A stretch of DNA of 64,000 bases from Glaciihabitans sp. GTDB taxonomy: Bacteria; Actinomycetota; Actinomycetes; Actinomycetales; Microbacteriaceae. The position numbers and the translations under genes were made by a program. The stretch lies in NCBI GenBank assembly GCA_025463785.1, contig JAODBD010000005.1, positions 310,001 through 374,000 of the forward strand, read 5' to 3'. Under the pieces are notes generated by a model. The model ran no database searches and was not told the DNA's origin. It saw nothing but the letters and a program-made list of their open reading frames with translations. Below are positions 24,583 to 35,233 of this stretch, one piece after another; the first letter of the stretch is position 1; every line of letters begins with the position of its first letter.

Positions 24583-26172
24583 CTACTCCGTGATGTCGAT
24601 CTCGCGCAGGAGGTCGGCGTCGATGGCGGTGCGCACCTTCTCGAGCAGCCCATCCGGCACAGGAGAATCGACGGTCAGCACGCTCAGCGCCTGGCCCCCG
24701 GCCTGGCGCCGCGCGATCTGCATGCCGGCGATATTGATGGATGCCTCTCCGAACTCCCGGCCGTAGATCGCGACGATCCCGGGCCGGTCGGTGTACACCA
24801 TGACGATGAGGTGGCGAGCGATCGGCACCTCGACGTCATATCCGTTGATCTCGACGAGCTTCTGCGTCTGCTTCGGGCCGGTGAGCGTGCCCGAGACCGA
24901 GATCTGCGAGCCGTCACTCAGGCTGCCGCGAATGGTGAGCAGGTTGCGGTATTCCTCTGACTCGGCGTCGGTGATCAGACGAACCGTGACCCCGCGCTGC
25001 TCGGCGAGCAGCGGCGCGTTGACGTAGCTGACCGACTCGCTGACGACGTTCGAGAAAATGCCCTTGAGAGCGGCGAGCTTGAGCACGCTGACGTCGAACT
25101 CGGTGATCTCGCCACGAACCTCCACATCGACGCTCGTAATGGGGCTGTCGGCGAGGCCAGCGAAGACCTGGCCGAGCTTCTCCATGAGCGGGATGCCGGG
25201 ACGCACGGTCGAGTCGATGACCCCACCCGCGACGTTGACGGCGTCGGGCACGAGCTCGCCATCGAGCGCGAGCCGAACCGAGCGGGCAACGGAGACGCCC
25301 GCCTTCTCCTGTGCCTCATCCGTCGATGCTCCGAGGTGCGGCGTGAGAATAATGTTTTCGAGACCGAGCAGCGGCGAGTCGGCGGGCGGTTCGGAGACGA
25401 ACACGTCGATACCCGCGCCTGCGATGCGGTTGCTCTTGAGTGCCGCGTACAGCGCTTTCTCGTCGATGAGCCCGCCGCGAGCGACGTTGACGATAAACGA
25501 GGTCGGCTTCATGAGGGCAAACTGCTCTGTGCCGATCATCCCCGTCGTCTCCGGCGTTTTCGGCATGTGGATGGTCACGAAGTCGGACTGCGCGAGAAGC
25601 TCCTCGAGCGTCAGCAGCGTGACGCCGAGCTGCTGGGCACGCGCGCTCGTGACGTAGGGGTCGTAGGCGACAACATTCATCCCGAACGCTTGAAGACGGG
25701 CGGTGATCAGTGCGCCGATGCGACCGAGGCCGATGATGCCGATGGTCTTCTCGAAGAGTTCGACGCCCGTGTACTTCGATCGCTTCCACGTGCCTTCGGC
25801 CAGGCTCGCGTGCGCAGCGGGAATGTGGCGCGCGAGGCTCAGGATGTGGCCAACGGTGAGTTCTGCGGCGGAGACGATGTTCGAGGTCGGCGCATTGACG
25901 ACCATGACACCGGCTTCGGTTGCCGACTTGATGTCGACGTTATCGAGGCCAACTCCGGCACGGGCGATGACCTTGAGCTGCTTGGCCGCAGCGATGGCCT
26001 CGGCGTCGATCTGCGTCGCCGAGCGGATGAGCACGGCGCTTGCGTCGGCGAGGGCCGACAGCAGCACGGAGCGGTCGGTGCCATCGATGGAACGCACATC
26101 GAAGTCGGGCCCCAAAGCCTCGACCGTTGCTGGTGAAAGTTCTTCGGCGATGAGCACGATCGGCTTGGCCAC
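24583..26172 (-). CDS. serA: D-3-phosphoglycerate dehydrogenase
   Basis: 529 residues, the long form with catalytic/NAD domains (IGLGRIGALI, VNVARGGLIDEKAL, HLGASTDEAQ), an allosteric substrate-binding domain (about 315-450), and a C-terminal ACT domain (HLIVMVYTDRPGIVAIYG). It oxidises 3-phosphoglycerate in the first step of serine synthesis and should be serine-regulated. A 14-bp palindrome, TGCAGCATGCTGCA (24554-24567), lies just past the stop. It stands alone between the ABC-F gene and the F420-type gene. Confidence 0.97.
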   Translation of the reverse strand: MAKPIVLIAEELSPATVEALGPDFDVRSIDGTDRSVLLSALADASAVLIRSATQIDAEAIAAAKQLKVIARAGVGLDNVDIKSATEAGVMVVNAPTSNIVSAAELTVGHILSLARHIPAAHASLAEGTWKRSKYTGVELFEKTIGIIGLGRIGALITARLQAFGMNVVAYDPYVTSARAQQLGVTLLTLEELLAQSDFVTIHMPKTPETTGMIGTEQFALMKPTSFIVNVARGGLIDEKALYAALKSNRIAGAGIDVFVSEPPADSPLLGLENIILTPHLGASTDEAQEKAGVSVARSVRLALDGELVPDAVNVAGGVIDSTVRPGIPLMEKLGQVFAGLADSPITSVDVEVRGEITEFDVSVLKLAALKGIFSNVVSESVSYVNAPLLAEQRGVTVRLITDAESEEYRNLLTIRGSLSDGSQISVSGTLTGPKQTQKLVEINGYDVEVPIARHLIVMVYTDRPGIVAIYGREFGEASINIAGMQIARRQAGGQALSVLTVDSPVPDGLLEKVRTAIDADLLREIDITE

Positions 26173-26354
26173 GAAAGAGGTTCCTTAGATAGGGAATTGG
26201 TCGCTGCGGGCGGGGCGCAACCTAACGGAGTTTATCGGGCGGGTAGCCGAAGGTCATATTCGCCCTCCATCTGGCCGCAATATGAAGTAATGGATGCCGC
26301 CGACCGGTCACTCGGATCGCCCGCTATATCGGCATCCGCGGGTCTGCCTGGCAC

Positions 26355-26762
26355 TTACCCGACACGGTTGAGGGCGACCACCGGAATCTGGCGCTTGATG
26401 TGCGACTGGTGCTCTTCGAAGAACGGCGCAACGTTCACGATCGCGTCCCAGACGCGCTGCCGAGCCCCTCCCTGGATCGTGGATGCGACGGCCTCGTACT
26501 TCTCGTCGCCTATCTCGACCACGACATCCGCATTGTTCAGCAGGTTCTTGTACCAGCCCGGGTCTTCCTCGGCGCCGTTATTCGACGCAATCACATAGAC
26601 CAGATCGCCGTCGCGATGGAACATCATGGGCGCGACGCGTTCCTTGCCGGTGGTAGCGCCGCGGGTCGTCAGGAGGAGCAACCGGTCACGGTGCATGCCC
26701 CTGATCTCACCACCCGCGCGAAATTGCCTGACGACATAGCGGTTGATTTCCTTCTGGTCCAT
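26355..26762 (-). CDS. Nitroreductase/deazaflavin (F420)-dependent oxidoreductase, Ddn-like
   Basis: 135 residues, the usual length for the split-beta-barrel Ddn family. Motifs are LLLLTTRGATTGKERVAPMM and WYKNLLNNADVVVEIGDEKY. The open frame is much longer, but the ATG at 26762 (MDQKEINRYV) has GGAG upstream and gives the family size. Members use coenzyme F420H2 to reduce quinones or nitro compounds. An inverted repeat TCATATT...AATATGA (26254-26285) lies downstream and may end the transcript. Confidence 0.85.
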   Translation of the reverse strand: MDQKEINRYVVRQFRAGGEIRGMHRDRLLLLTTRGATTGKERVAPMMFHRDGDLVYVIASNNGAEEDPGWYKNLLNNADVVVEIGDEKYEAVASTIQGGARQRVWDAIVNVAPFFEEHQSHIKRQIPVVALNRVG

Positions 26763-26815
26763 CCGCGCTCCGCCTTCTTTGCCAGCCTGGGTTCGATACT
26801 CGGTCGGGATGCCAG

Positions 26816-27151
26816 CTAGTTGTGCTGCACATACGCAATTGATCCGACGGTGCAGCAGGCAAGCACCGTGAGACCAATCAGAAAGAAGAGAACGCGATTG
26901 GCGAGAACACGACGCCGGCCAAGCCAGAATGCGGTGGCGTAGGTGATGACGGGGAGGGTGACGTCGAGGATCAGCAGCCCCCAGGGCACGCCGATCTCGT
27001 CCAGCGCCTTTGGCAGCTGAACCAGGTTGCCGATGGCATCCCAAAGCACGTACGCGTAGAGGACCCCGAACACGATCGCGGCCGTGATGGATGCCCATCC
27101 GTACCTGACCGCGGCTCGGGGCGCCTTCTCCGCCGCCGTGATGTCAGTCAC
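26816..27151 (-). CDS. Small membrane protein, three or four helices
   Basis: 111 residues. Hydrophobic segments lie at about 20-40 (ASITAAIVFGVLYAYVLWDA), 58-78, and 87-107 (VLFFLIGLTVLACCTVGSIA). No domain is recognised. It starts one base after the stop of the next membrane-protein gene, so the two are co-transcribed and may work together. Confidence 0.7.
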   Translation of the reverse strand: MTDITAAEKAPRAAVRYGWASITAAIVFGVLYAYVLWDAIGNLVQLPKALDEIGVPWGLLILDVTLPVITYATAFWLGRRRVLANRVLFFLIGLTVLACCTVGSIAYVQHN

Positions 27152-27152
27152 A

Positions 27153-27593
27153 TCAACTCCCCATCACGAACGACCACGGCACGAGCAACACGGCGCCCGC
27201 CAACAGCAACACGAGGCGCCGGACGGGACTGTGATGGCGTGTGAACCAGAGGACAGACGCAAACCATGCGATCGGTGCCGCAATCGCGAGGTACTGCTGC
27301 ACCTCGAACGCGCCCCGGTCCAGCGCGTTCGTGGGTGGGTAGTAAAACCGCTGCAGCGAGACGACCCATCCGATCGTGTAAAGCAGGTAGATGCCACCGA
27401 GAATGCCGAGGCTGATGAGGAACGCGCTACTGGCCACCACCGGCAGGACTGCGGCATTCGATGGGGCGTTCGCGGCGCTTGCGGTCTTCGTCGGGGCGGC
27501 ACCCGCGGCCTTAGCCACAACAGGCGTCTCGACATGACTGGGGTCGTGTTCCCCCGCCCAGGTCAGGGCTGCTTCGTCTTCGTCTGCTGTCAC
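27153..27593 (-). CDS. Membrane protein with acidic cytoplasmic N-terminus
   Basis: 146 residues from a GTG at 27593 with GGAA just upstream. An acidic, Ala-rich N-terminus (VTADEDEAALTWAGEHD) is followed by about three helices (VVASSAFLISLGILGGIYLL, YLAIAAPIAWFASVLWF, LVLLLAGAVLLVPWSFV). It lies immediately upstream of the other small membrane-protein gene. Function unknown. Confidence 0.7.
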   Translation of the reverse strand: MTADEDEAALTWAGEHDPSHVETPVVAKAAGAAPTKTASAANAPSNAAVLPVVASSAFLISLGILGGIYLLYTIGWVVSLQRFYYPPTNALDRGAFEVQQYLAIAAPIAWFASVLWFTRHHSPVRRLVLLLAGAVLLVPWSFVMGS

Positions 27594-27678
27594 GCTTCCA
27601 GTATTGCGGAAAGCCCGCGCCCGAGCACCGCTCGCGGACTCGCAGGCTGGCCCGCAACGTGCCGGATAGGGTGAGTGG

Positions 27679-28071
27679 ATGCCCGTCATCCTCGCATTCG
27701 TCGCCTGCGGCATCCTCGCCCTGCTTGCGCTGTTTCAGCTCGCGCTCATCGCCGGGGCACCGTTCGGGGACTTCGCGTGGGGAGGCCACAACGAGGTACT
27801 GCTCGCGCGCGGTCGTGTGAACAGCGCGGTCGCGATCGTTGTCTACGCGCTGTTCGCGCTGATCATCCTGAATGCCGTCGGGCGCGTGGATGTCTTGTCA
27901 ACCCTGGTCGGAACGATCGCCACCTACGTCGTGGCCGCATTCTTCTTCGTGAACTTCGTCGTGAGCGCAGTTTCACCGAGCCCGAAGGAGCGGGCGCTCA
28001 TGTCGCCCGTCAATCTGCTGCTTGCCACGCTCTGCCTGTTCGTTGCGGTAACCGGACACCTCGCGCACTGA
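27679..28071 (+). CDS. Four-helix membrane protein of unknown function
   Basis: 130 residues, almost wholly hydrophobic, with four helices (FVACGILALLALFQLALIAG, AVAIVVYALFALIILNAVG, GTIATYVVAAFFFVNFVVSA, NLLLATLCLFVAVTGHL). It is divergent from the membrane-protein pair. The start context is weak, but this ATG gives the natural first helix. No family is recognised. Confidence 0.75.
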   Translation: MPVILAFVACGILALLALFQLALIAGAPFGDFAWGGHNEVLLARGRVNSAVAIVVYALFALIILNAVGRVDVLSTLVGTIATYVVAAFFFVNFVVSAVSPSPKERALMSPVNLLLATLCLFVAVTGHLAH

Positions 28072-28085
28072 GTGAACGGGGGCGG

Positions 28086-28895
28086 TCAGGCCGCCGTGAT
28101 CCGCTCCCGCAGGAACTCGACCACTCGCGCGCGCGCGGCCAGCGCGGGATGCCCCGGCGTCTCGCGAACCTCATCCGTGAGCACCGAATGCGCTCCCTTG
28201 GGGAACCCCGCGGCATTTCCGGGAGACGAGTCCAGTTCGATGACTTCGAATGCGTCGCCCAGCCGCTTCTTTACAGTGTCGAAGCGGGCGCGCGGGGCGG
28301 ATGCATCCTCGCTGAAGCGAAGGCCGAGAGCGCAGAGGTCGCCCGCGTTCGCCCGCGCAGCGATCACGTCGAAGTCCTCAGCCGAAACCGGCAGGTCGAC
28401 GCGGCGAGCGCGGCTGATCGGGAACGGGAGCGCTGGCTGGCTCATGACGGATGCGAGAACCGAGTCGTCGATTGCCGCGGCGAGCGCGAATCCACCCGTC
28501 AGGCACATCCCGATCACGCCCACTCCCTTGCCCGGCGTGCGGGAGGCGAGGTCGGCGGCGACCGCGCGAAAGTAGTCGGTGATGGGCCGGTGAACCCCGA
28601 CCGCAAACGCTCGGAATTCGGCTGAAACGCAAATGCGCGCGACCACTCCAAGTGTGTAACCGGCCGTGGCGCTTCGACCGGGGTCGCCGAACGGAGACGG
28701 GACCACAACGGTGAAGCCCTCATCAACAAGGTGCTCGGCAAGGCCGAGGACCTGCGGCGTGATGCCCGGTATCTCCGGGATCAGAACGACCCCGGGCCCG
28801 CTGCCCTTCTCGTAACAGTCATAGGTCACGCCCGCGCCGGTGAACGGCGCCTGAGTCCACCCCGTGAGGTCTGCGACCGGGGCTGATGTGGTCAC
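28086..28895 (-). CDS. Dienelactone hydrolase family protein
   Basis: 269 residues, alpha/beta-hydrolase fold. GVIGMCLTGGFAL near residue 130 holds the nucleophile Cys typical of dienelactone hydrolases, and the C-terminal part has a His in KGAHSVLTD. VVVPSPFGDPG also fits the family. Members hydrolyse lactones or esters; the substrate is unknown and no catechol-pathway genes are nearby. It is convergent with the four-helix membrane-protein gene. Confidence 0.85.
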   Translation of the reverse strand: MTTSAPVADLTGWTQAPFTGAGVTYDCYEKGSGPGVVLIPEIPGITPQVLGLAEHLVDEGFTVVVPSPFGDPGRSATAGYTLGVVARICVSAEFRAFAVGVHRPITDYFRAVAADLASRTPGKGVGVIGMCLTGGFALAAAIDDSVLASVMSQPALPFPISRARRVDLPVSAEDFDVIAARANAGDLCALGLRFSEDASAPRARFDTVKKRLGDAFEVIELDSSPGNAAGFPKGAHSVLTDEVRETPGHPALAARARVVEFLRERITAA

Positions 28896-28927
28896 AAAAT
28901 GTCCAATCGTCCAGCTGAGGCAAGCAC

Positions 28928-28986
28928 GCCGCGCTGAGGTTTGTCGCCAGCGCCCACGTTCGTACAGGAGTGCTCGCGTTGAACCT

Positions 28987-28995
<9 letters not shown>
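28928..28995. repeat. Intergenic inverted repeat C
   Basis: A perfect 14-bp inverted repeat: GCCGCGCTGAGGTT (28928-28941) and AACCTCAGCGCGGC (28982-28995), with a 40-nt loop. It resembles repeats A, B and D in layout. Its right arm runs into the tandem repeat at 28987-29044. Confidence 0.75.
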
Positions 28996-30082
<1,087 letters not shown>

Positions 30083-30147
30083 TTAGTGAATCAGGTGGTT
30101 CGCCGCCGGGACGGTGGTGTTAGTTCTGCGCCGCCGAAACGGCTGGG

Positions 30148-30654
30148 CTAATTCTTGAAGACGCGCTCGGTAATGCTCTTACCGCCGCGACCGATCGCGA
30201 GAAGGCCGGACTGCGCGATCTCTTTGATTCCGTAGGGTTCGAGCACGCGCAAGAGCGCCTGGATCTTGCCGCTGTCACCGGTGGTCTCGATGACCAGGGC
30301 ATCCGTCGCGACATCAACGATGTGCGCCCGAAAGAGGGTGACGGCCTCGAGAATCTGCGAGCGAGTTGAGTTATCGACCCGAACCTTGATCAGCAGATGC
30401 TCACGCGTAACCGCCTGTGCGGGGTCGAGTTCGACAATCTTGATCACGTTGATCAGCTTGTTGAGCTGCTTGGTGACCTGCTCGAGCGGGAGCTCCTCGA
30501 CATCCACCACGACGGTGATTCGCGACAGGCCATCGATCTCGCTCTTACCGACGGCGAGCGACTCGATGTTGAACCCACGACGAGCGAATAGGCCGGCGAC
30601 GCGAGTCAGCAGACCGGGCTTGTCTTCCACCAGAAGGGACAGCACGTGGCTCAT
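30148..30654 (-). CDS. ilvN: Acetolactate synthase small (regulatory) subunit
   Basis: 168 residues, full length. The N-terminal ACT domain (LSLLVEDKPGLLTRVAGLFA) binds valine for feedback control; the C-terminal half (MIVRVDN-like and GDSGKIQALLRVLEPYGIKE) completes the regulatory subunit. It lies 3 bp after ilvB, so the subunits are co-translated. Confidence 0.97.
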   Translation of the reverse strand: MSHVLSLLVEDKPGLLTRVAGLFARRGFNIESLAVGKSEIDGLSRITVVVDVEELPLEQVTKQLNKLINVIKIVELDPAQAVTREHLLIKVRVDNSTRSQILEAVTLFRAHIVDVATDALVIETTGDSGKIQALLRVLEPYGIKEIAQSGLLAIGRGGKSITERVFKN

Positions 30655-30657
30655 GAT

Positions 30658-32496
30658 CTACTCCTGTTCCCACTCTGGCGCGTGCTCGAGCGCGTATTGG
30701 ACGGATGAATTGCCGACGCCTTGGGGCACCATCGGCCAGACCATGGCATCCCGGCTCACGACGAAGTCGATGACCACAGGACGGTCGTTCGTTTCGAGCG
30801 CGAGCTTAATGGCGGCATCCACCTCCTCCATCCTGGTGACGCGGATGCCGAGGGCGCCGTACGCGTCCGCCATCTTCACGAAGTCGGGGATCATGCGCGA
30901 CGCGACACCCTCGCCCAGGTGACCGGTGTTCAGGTCGGTGAAGGAGTGCCGCCCGTCGTAGAACAGGGTCTGCCACTGGCGAACCATGCCGAGCGACGAG
31001 TTGTTGATGATCGCCACCTTGATTGGGATGTCGTTGATGGTGCAGGTTGCGAGCTCCTGGTTGGTCATCTGGAAGCAGCCATCGCCGTCAATCGCCCAGA
31101 CCACGCGATCGGGATTGGCAACCTTGGCGCCCATAGCGGCGGGAACGCCGTAACCCATGGTGCCGGCGCCGCCCGAGTTCAGCCAGGACATCGGCCGTTC
31201 GTACTTGATGAACTGTGCGGCCCACATCTGGTGCTGGCCGACGCCCGCCGCGTACACGGCCTCCGGGCCGCTCAACTGGCCAATGCGCTCGATCACATAC
31301 TGAGGCGAGAGCTGGCCGTCGGTCGGCAGGTCATAGCCGAGCGGATATCTCGCACGCAGCTCGTCGAGCCGCCGCCACCATTCGCTGATGTCGGGCTTCT
31401 CATCGAGATGCTTGACGGCCTCCCCGTAGGCGACGGTGAGATCGGCGATGACATCCTTGGCATCGCCGACGATGGGAACATCTGCAACCCGGATCTTCGA
31501 AATCTCCGCGGGATCGATGTCGACGTGCACGACCTTGGCGTTGGGCGCAAAGTCGCTGACCTTGCCCGTCACGCGGTCGTCGAACCGCGCGCCCAGCGAG
31601 ACCAGGAGGTCACTCTCCTGGATGCCGAGGACGGCGGGTACGGTGCCGTGCATGCCGGGCATTCCGAGGTGCTGCCTGTGCGAATCGGGAAAGGCACCGC
31701 GCGCCATAAGGGTCGTGACGACGGGGGCGCCGATCTTCTCGGCGAGCTCGAGCAGTTCCTTGTGCGCTCCCGCCCGGATGACGCCACCGCCGACGTACAG
31801 GATCGGCCGCCTGGCCTCCGCCAGCAGCTGCGCCGCCGCCTGGATCTGCTTGCCGTGGGCCTTGGTGACCGGCCGGTAGCCGGGCAGGTCGACCTTGGGC
31901 GGCCAGATGAATGGGGCACTGTTCTGCTGGGCATCCTTGGTCACGTCGACCAGCACCGGACCGGGGCGCCCGGTGGTCGCGATCTGGTAGGCGGCAACCA
32001 GCGTGGCGGGAACGTCCGCGGGGTCTGTCACGAGGAACGAGTGCTTGGTGATCGGCATCGTGATGCCCACGATGTCGACCTCCTGGAAGGCATCCGTTCC
32101 CATGGACGTCGAGAAGACCTGGCCGGTGATGGCGAGCAGCGGCACCGAGTCCATGTGAGCATCCGCGATGGCAGTAACGAGGTTGGTCGCGCCGGGCCCG
32201 GAGGTCGCGATGGCGACACCGACCCGACCCGACGAGGACGCGTATCCTTCGGCCGCGTGACCGGCACCCTGTTCGTGACGAACCAGAATGTGGCGAATGG
32301 ATGTCGACGCCATGAGCTCGTCGTAAAACGGCATGATCGCCCCGCCGGGCAGACCGAAGACGTCGGTGATGCCGAGGTGCTCAAGGGTGCGGAGAATCGC
32401 GCCGGAACCCGTGAGTATCTCGGACTCTTTCGAGCGCTCGCCCTTCGTAGACTGCGCTTGGGAGGCGGGTGGCACGGGGATTGGATCCGTGGACAT
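30658..32496 (-). CDS. ilvB: Acetolactate synthase large (catalytic) subunit
   Basis: 612 residues. Thiamine-diphosphate enzyme motifs are [11 protein letters not shown] and [14 protein letters not shown] (catalytic Glu) near residues 55-85, and the ThDP/Mg motif [17 protein letters not shown] near 470. It condenses pyruvate to acetolactate, or with 2-ketobutyrate to acetohydroxybutyrate. It lies 35 bp after ilvD and just before ilvN. Confidence 0.97.
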   Translation of the reverse strand: MSTDPIPVPPASQAQSTKGERSKESEILTGSGAILRTLEHLGITDVFGLPGGAIMPFYDELMASTSIRHILVRHEQGAGHAAEGYASSSGRVGVAIATSGPGATNLVTAIADAHMDSVPLLAITGQVFSTSMGTDAFQEVDIVGITMPITKHSFLVTDPADVPATLVAAYQIATTGRPGPVLVDVTKDAQQNSAPFIWPPKVDLPGYRPVTKAHGKQIQAAAQLLAEARRPILYVGGGVIRAGAHKELLELAEKIGAPVVTTLMARGAFPDSHRQHLGMPGMHGTVPAVLGIQESDLLVSLGARFDDRVTGKVSDFAPNAKVVHVDIDPAEISKIRVADVPIVGDAKDVIADLTVAYGEAVKHLDEKPDISEWWRRLDELRARYPLGYDLPTDGQLSPQYVIERIGQLSGPEAVYAAGVGQHQMWAAQFIKYERPMSWLNSGGAGTMGYGVPAAMGAKVANPDRVVWAIDGDGCFQMTNQELATCTINDIPIKVAIINNSSLGMVRQWQTLFYDGRHSFTDLNTGHLGEGVASRMIPDFVKMADAYGALGIRVTRMEEVDAAIKLALETNDRPVVIDFVVSRDAMVWPMVPQGVGNSSVQYALEHAPEWEQE

Positions 32497-32531
32497 TGTG
32501 TGGCTTTCTGATGAGGTGATCGGGGGCGAAA

Positions 32532-34259
32532 CTACCCGGTAACGGCACCCTCTGCGGCGGAGCGCACGAGCTTCGAATATTTCGCGAGAACGCCACGGGT
32601 GTAGCGGGGAGGTAGGGGAGCCCAGCCTGAGCGGCGAGCTTCCAGCTCTGCTGCGTCGACCAGTAGGTCTAGCGAGCGAGCTGCGATATCGACCCGTATC
32701 AGATCACCATCGCGCACGAATGCGATTGGACCAGCGTCCACCGCTTCGGGAGCTATGTGGCCGATACACAGTCCGGTTGTGCCGCCTGAGAATCTGCCGT
32801 CTGTCAAGAGTAGTACATCTTTTCCGAGGCCAGCGCCCTTGATGGCGGCGGTGATGGCGAGCATCTCGCGCATCCCGGGGCCACCCTTCGGGCCCTCGTA
32901 GCGGATGACGACGATGTCGCCGGCCGCGATCTTCCCTTCGGTCAGCGCATCCATTGCGGCGCGTTCGCGCTCGAACACCCGCGCGGGGCCCTCGAAGACG
33001 TCGGCGTCGAAGCCCGCGGTCTTGACTACGGCACCTTCCGGCGCGAGCGAGCCCTTGAGGATCGTCAGGCCGCCGGTCTTGTGGATGGGGTTGTCGAGTT
33101 TGCGAAGAACCTCGCCGTCGAGCTCGCCCGGGTTCAGCTCCGCCAGGTTCTCGGCGACGGTCTTGCCGGTCACGGTGAGCGCATCGCCATGCAGGAGCCC
33201 GGCGTCGAGCAACGCTTTCATGAGTACGGGGATGCCGCCGTGCCGGTCCATGTCGTTCATCACGTAGCGACCGAACGGCTTCATGTCCGCCAGGTGCGGA
33301 ACCCTGTTGCCGATGCGGTTGAAGTCGTCGATCGAGAGGTCGACCTCGGCCTCGTGCGCGATCGCGAGCAGGTGCAGTACGACGTTGGTCGAACCGCCGA
33401 GCGCCATGGCAACGGTGATCGCGTTCTCGAACGCGTCCTTGGTGAGGATGTCGCGGGTCGTGATCCCGAGGCGAAGCATGTTCACGACGGCCTCACCCGA
33501 GCGGTGCGCGTAGTAGTCGCGGCGGCGGTCGGCGCTGGCCGGGCTGGTAGAGCCGGGCAGCGACATCCCGAGTGCCTCGGCGACGCTCGCCATCGTGTTG
33601 GCGGTGTACATACCGCCGCAGGCACCCTCGCCCGGTGCGAACGCGCACTCGATGCGATTGGCGTCCTCGAGGCTCATCTTGCCGGCCTTGACCGCCCCGA
33701 CCGCCTCGAAGGAATCGATGATCGTGATGTCCTTCTCGGTGCCGTCGCTGAGCTTGACCCAGCCGGGCGCGATCGAACCGGCATACAGAAAGACGGATGC
33801 CAGGTCGAGTCTCGCCGCCGCCATCAGCATCCCGGGCAGCGACTTGTCACACCCCGCCAGCAGCACGGAGCCGTCGAGCCGCTCGGCCTGCATGACCACC
33901 TCGACCGAGTCAGCGATGACCTCACGGCTCACGAGCGAGAAGTGCATGCCCTCGTGGCCCATGCTGATGCCGTCAGAGACGGAGATGGTGCCGAACTGCA
34001 GCGGGTAACCGCCGCCGGAGTGCACGCCCTCCTTCGATGCCTGCGCGAGGCGATCGAGGCTCAGGTTGCACGGGGTGATCTCGTTCCAGGAGCTCGCGAT
34101 GCCGATCTGCGGCTTATCCCAGTCGGCGTCGCCCATTCCGACCGCGCGAAGCATGCCGCGCGACGTCAGAGCTTCGAGACCGTCGGTGACGGTGCGGGAG
34201 CGGGGCTTGATGTCAGGGGTGGCAGCGCTTGATGAACCAGCGGGGGTCGTTTCCGGCAT
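32532..34259 (-). CDS. ilvD: Dihydroxy-acid dehydratase
   Basis: 575 residues from the ATG at 34259. The IlvD/Edd family is marked by [45 protein letters not shown] (cluster Cys) and [20 protein letters not shown]. It makes the 2-keto acids of valine and isoleucine. The frame is open further upstream, but homology starts near this ATG. There is no Shine-Dalgarno, and TACACT lies 6 bp upstream of the ATG, which suggests a leaderless mRNA. It is the first gene of the ilv cluster. Confidence 0.97.
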   Translation of the reverse strand: MPETTPAGSSSAATPDIKPRSRTVTDGLEALTSRGMLRAVGMGDADWDKPQIGIASSWNEITPCNLSLDRLAQASKEGVHSGGGYPLQFGTISVSDGISMGHEGMHFSLVSREVIADSVEVVMQAERLDGSVLLAGCDKSLPGMLMAAARLDLASVFLYAGSIAPGWVKLSDGTEKDITIIDSFEAVGAVKAGKMSLEDANRIECAFAPGEGACGGMYTANTMASVAEALGMSLPGSTSPASADRRRDYYAHRSGEAVVNMLRLGITTRDILTKDAFENAITVAMALGGSTNVVLHLLAIAHEAEVDLSIDDFNRIGNRVPHLADMKPFGRYVMNDMDRHGGIPVLMKALLDAGLLHGDALTVTGKTVAENLAELNPGELDGEVLRKLDNPIHKTGGLTILKGSLAPEGAVVKTAGFDADVFEGPARVFERERAAMDALTEGKIAAGDIVVIRYEGPKGGPGMREMLAITAAIKGAGLGKDVLLLTDGRFSGGTTGLCIGHIAPEAVDAGPIAFVRDGDLIRVDIAARSLDLLVDAAELEARRSGWAPLPPRYTRGVLAKYSKLVRSAAEGAVTG

Positions 34260-34343
34260 GTTACGAGTGTAGAACTTTGCGCAGCGCCCCTCGTTCGCCG
34301 ATGGCGGGCGCTGCCGTTCGGCGTCGGCGTTCGCGCAGGCGCA

Positions 34344-34408
34344 TCGGAGTTTTGGTCGACACGCCGCGTGGCAGCGGACAACACGCCGACGCCGGACTGA
34401 AACTCCGA
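34344..34408. repeat. Intergenic inverted repeat D
   Basis: TCGGAGTTTTGGTC (34344-34357) pairs with GACTGAAACTCCGA (34395-34408) over 14 bp with two G-T/C-A-type irregularities, around a 37-nt loop. The loop contains GACACGCCGCGTGG; the loop of repeat A has GACACGCCGCCTGG. It lies between ilvD and otsB. Confidence 0.7.
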
Positions 34409-34431
34409 CGTTGCTACTGCGGGGCGCGCGA

Positions 34432-35226
34432 CTACTGCTCGTGGGCAGTACCGTCGCGGAACTCCGCGAGCAGCGCGAGCACCTGCGCCACCTGCAGCGG
34501 GCCCGCAACGCGATGAGCCGCGAGGGTCTCACCGGTGCCACTTTTGAGACCGAAGTCGTCGGGAGTGAGGGCGGCGAAGGCATCCTCATCCGTCACGTCA
34601 TCGCCCGCGTAGAAGACGGCATCCGCGTTGGTGTAGCTGCGGAGGTGCTCGATGGCATCGCCCTTGGTGGTCGAGCGCACCGAGAACTCGAGCACATTCT
34701 TACCCTTGCGCACCTTGACGTTATCGACCTCGGCGGTCGCCTCGCTCAGCGCCACGAGGTGGGCGACACGGGAGTTGTGGTCGGTCGCGAGCCGCGTGTG
34801 CAGAGCAAATCCCGCGGGCTTTGGCTCGAGCCAGACCTGATCGAACGACTCGGCGACCTCGCCCAGCACCTCGTTGAGAACATCCACCTGGCGCAGCTCA
34901 CGAGTGTCGAGCGAGACGGCGTCGCCGGGATGATCGAGCCGAATCTCGATGCCGTGTGACCCGACCAGCAGGGCGGTATCCGGCAGGTCTGAGACGAGCT
35001 CGAGTGAGTGCAGTGATCGCCCGGACACGAGTGCAACGCGAGTGCCCGGCAGGTCGAGCAGGGACAGAACGGCGGAACGTGCTTCGGGGATGGCGCGCGC
35101 CTGCTCGGGGTCATCGACTTCGGGCGCGAGCGTCCCGTCGAAGTCGAGTGCGACCAGCAGGCGCCGCACGCGAGCGATCTCTCGCAGTGCGCCCACGAGT
35201 TCGCGGGATAGCCCGAGTTCGCTCAT
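34432..35226 (-). CDS. otsB: Trehalose-6-phosphate phosphatase
   Basis: 264 residues, HAD fold. [20 protein letters not shown] (about residues 23-42) holds the nucleophile Asp, VALVSGRSL follows, and [18 protein letters not shown] near 225 gives the Mg-binding acids. It dephosphorylates trehalose-6-phosphate. It lies 7 bp after otsA. The frame extends far upstream inside otsA, but the ATG at 35226 gives the normal protein. Confidence 0.95.
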   Translation of the reverse strand: MSELGLSRELVGALREIARVRRLLVALDFDGTLAPEVDDPEQARAIPEARSAVLSLLDLPGTRVALVSGRSLHSLELVSDLPDTALLVGSHGIEIRLDHPGDAVSLDTRELRQVDVLNEVLGEVAESFDQVWLEPKPAGFALHTRLATDHNSRVAHLVALSEATAEVDNVKVRKGKNVLEFSVRSTTKGDAIEHLRSYTNADAVFYAGDDVTDEDAFAALTPDDFGLKSGTGETLAAHRVAGPLQVAQVLALLAEFRDGTAHEQ

Positions 35227-35233
35227 CTGGCGC

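Noticed and set aside
30721..32511. 596-codon plus-strand frame opposite ilvB
   Set aside because: Antisense shadow; composition is Arg/Gly/His-rich and ilvB is certain.
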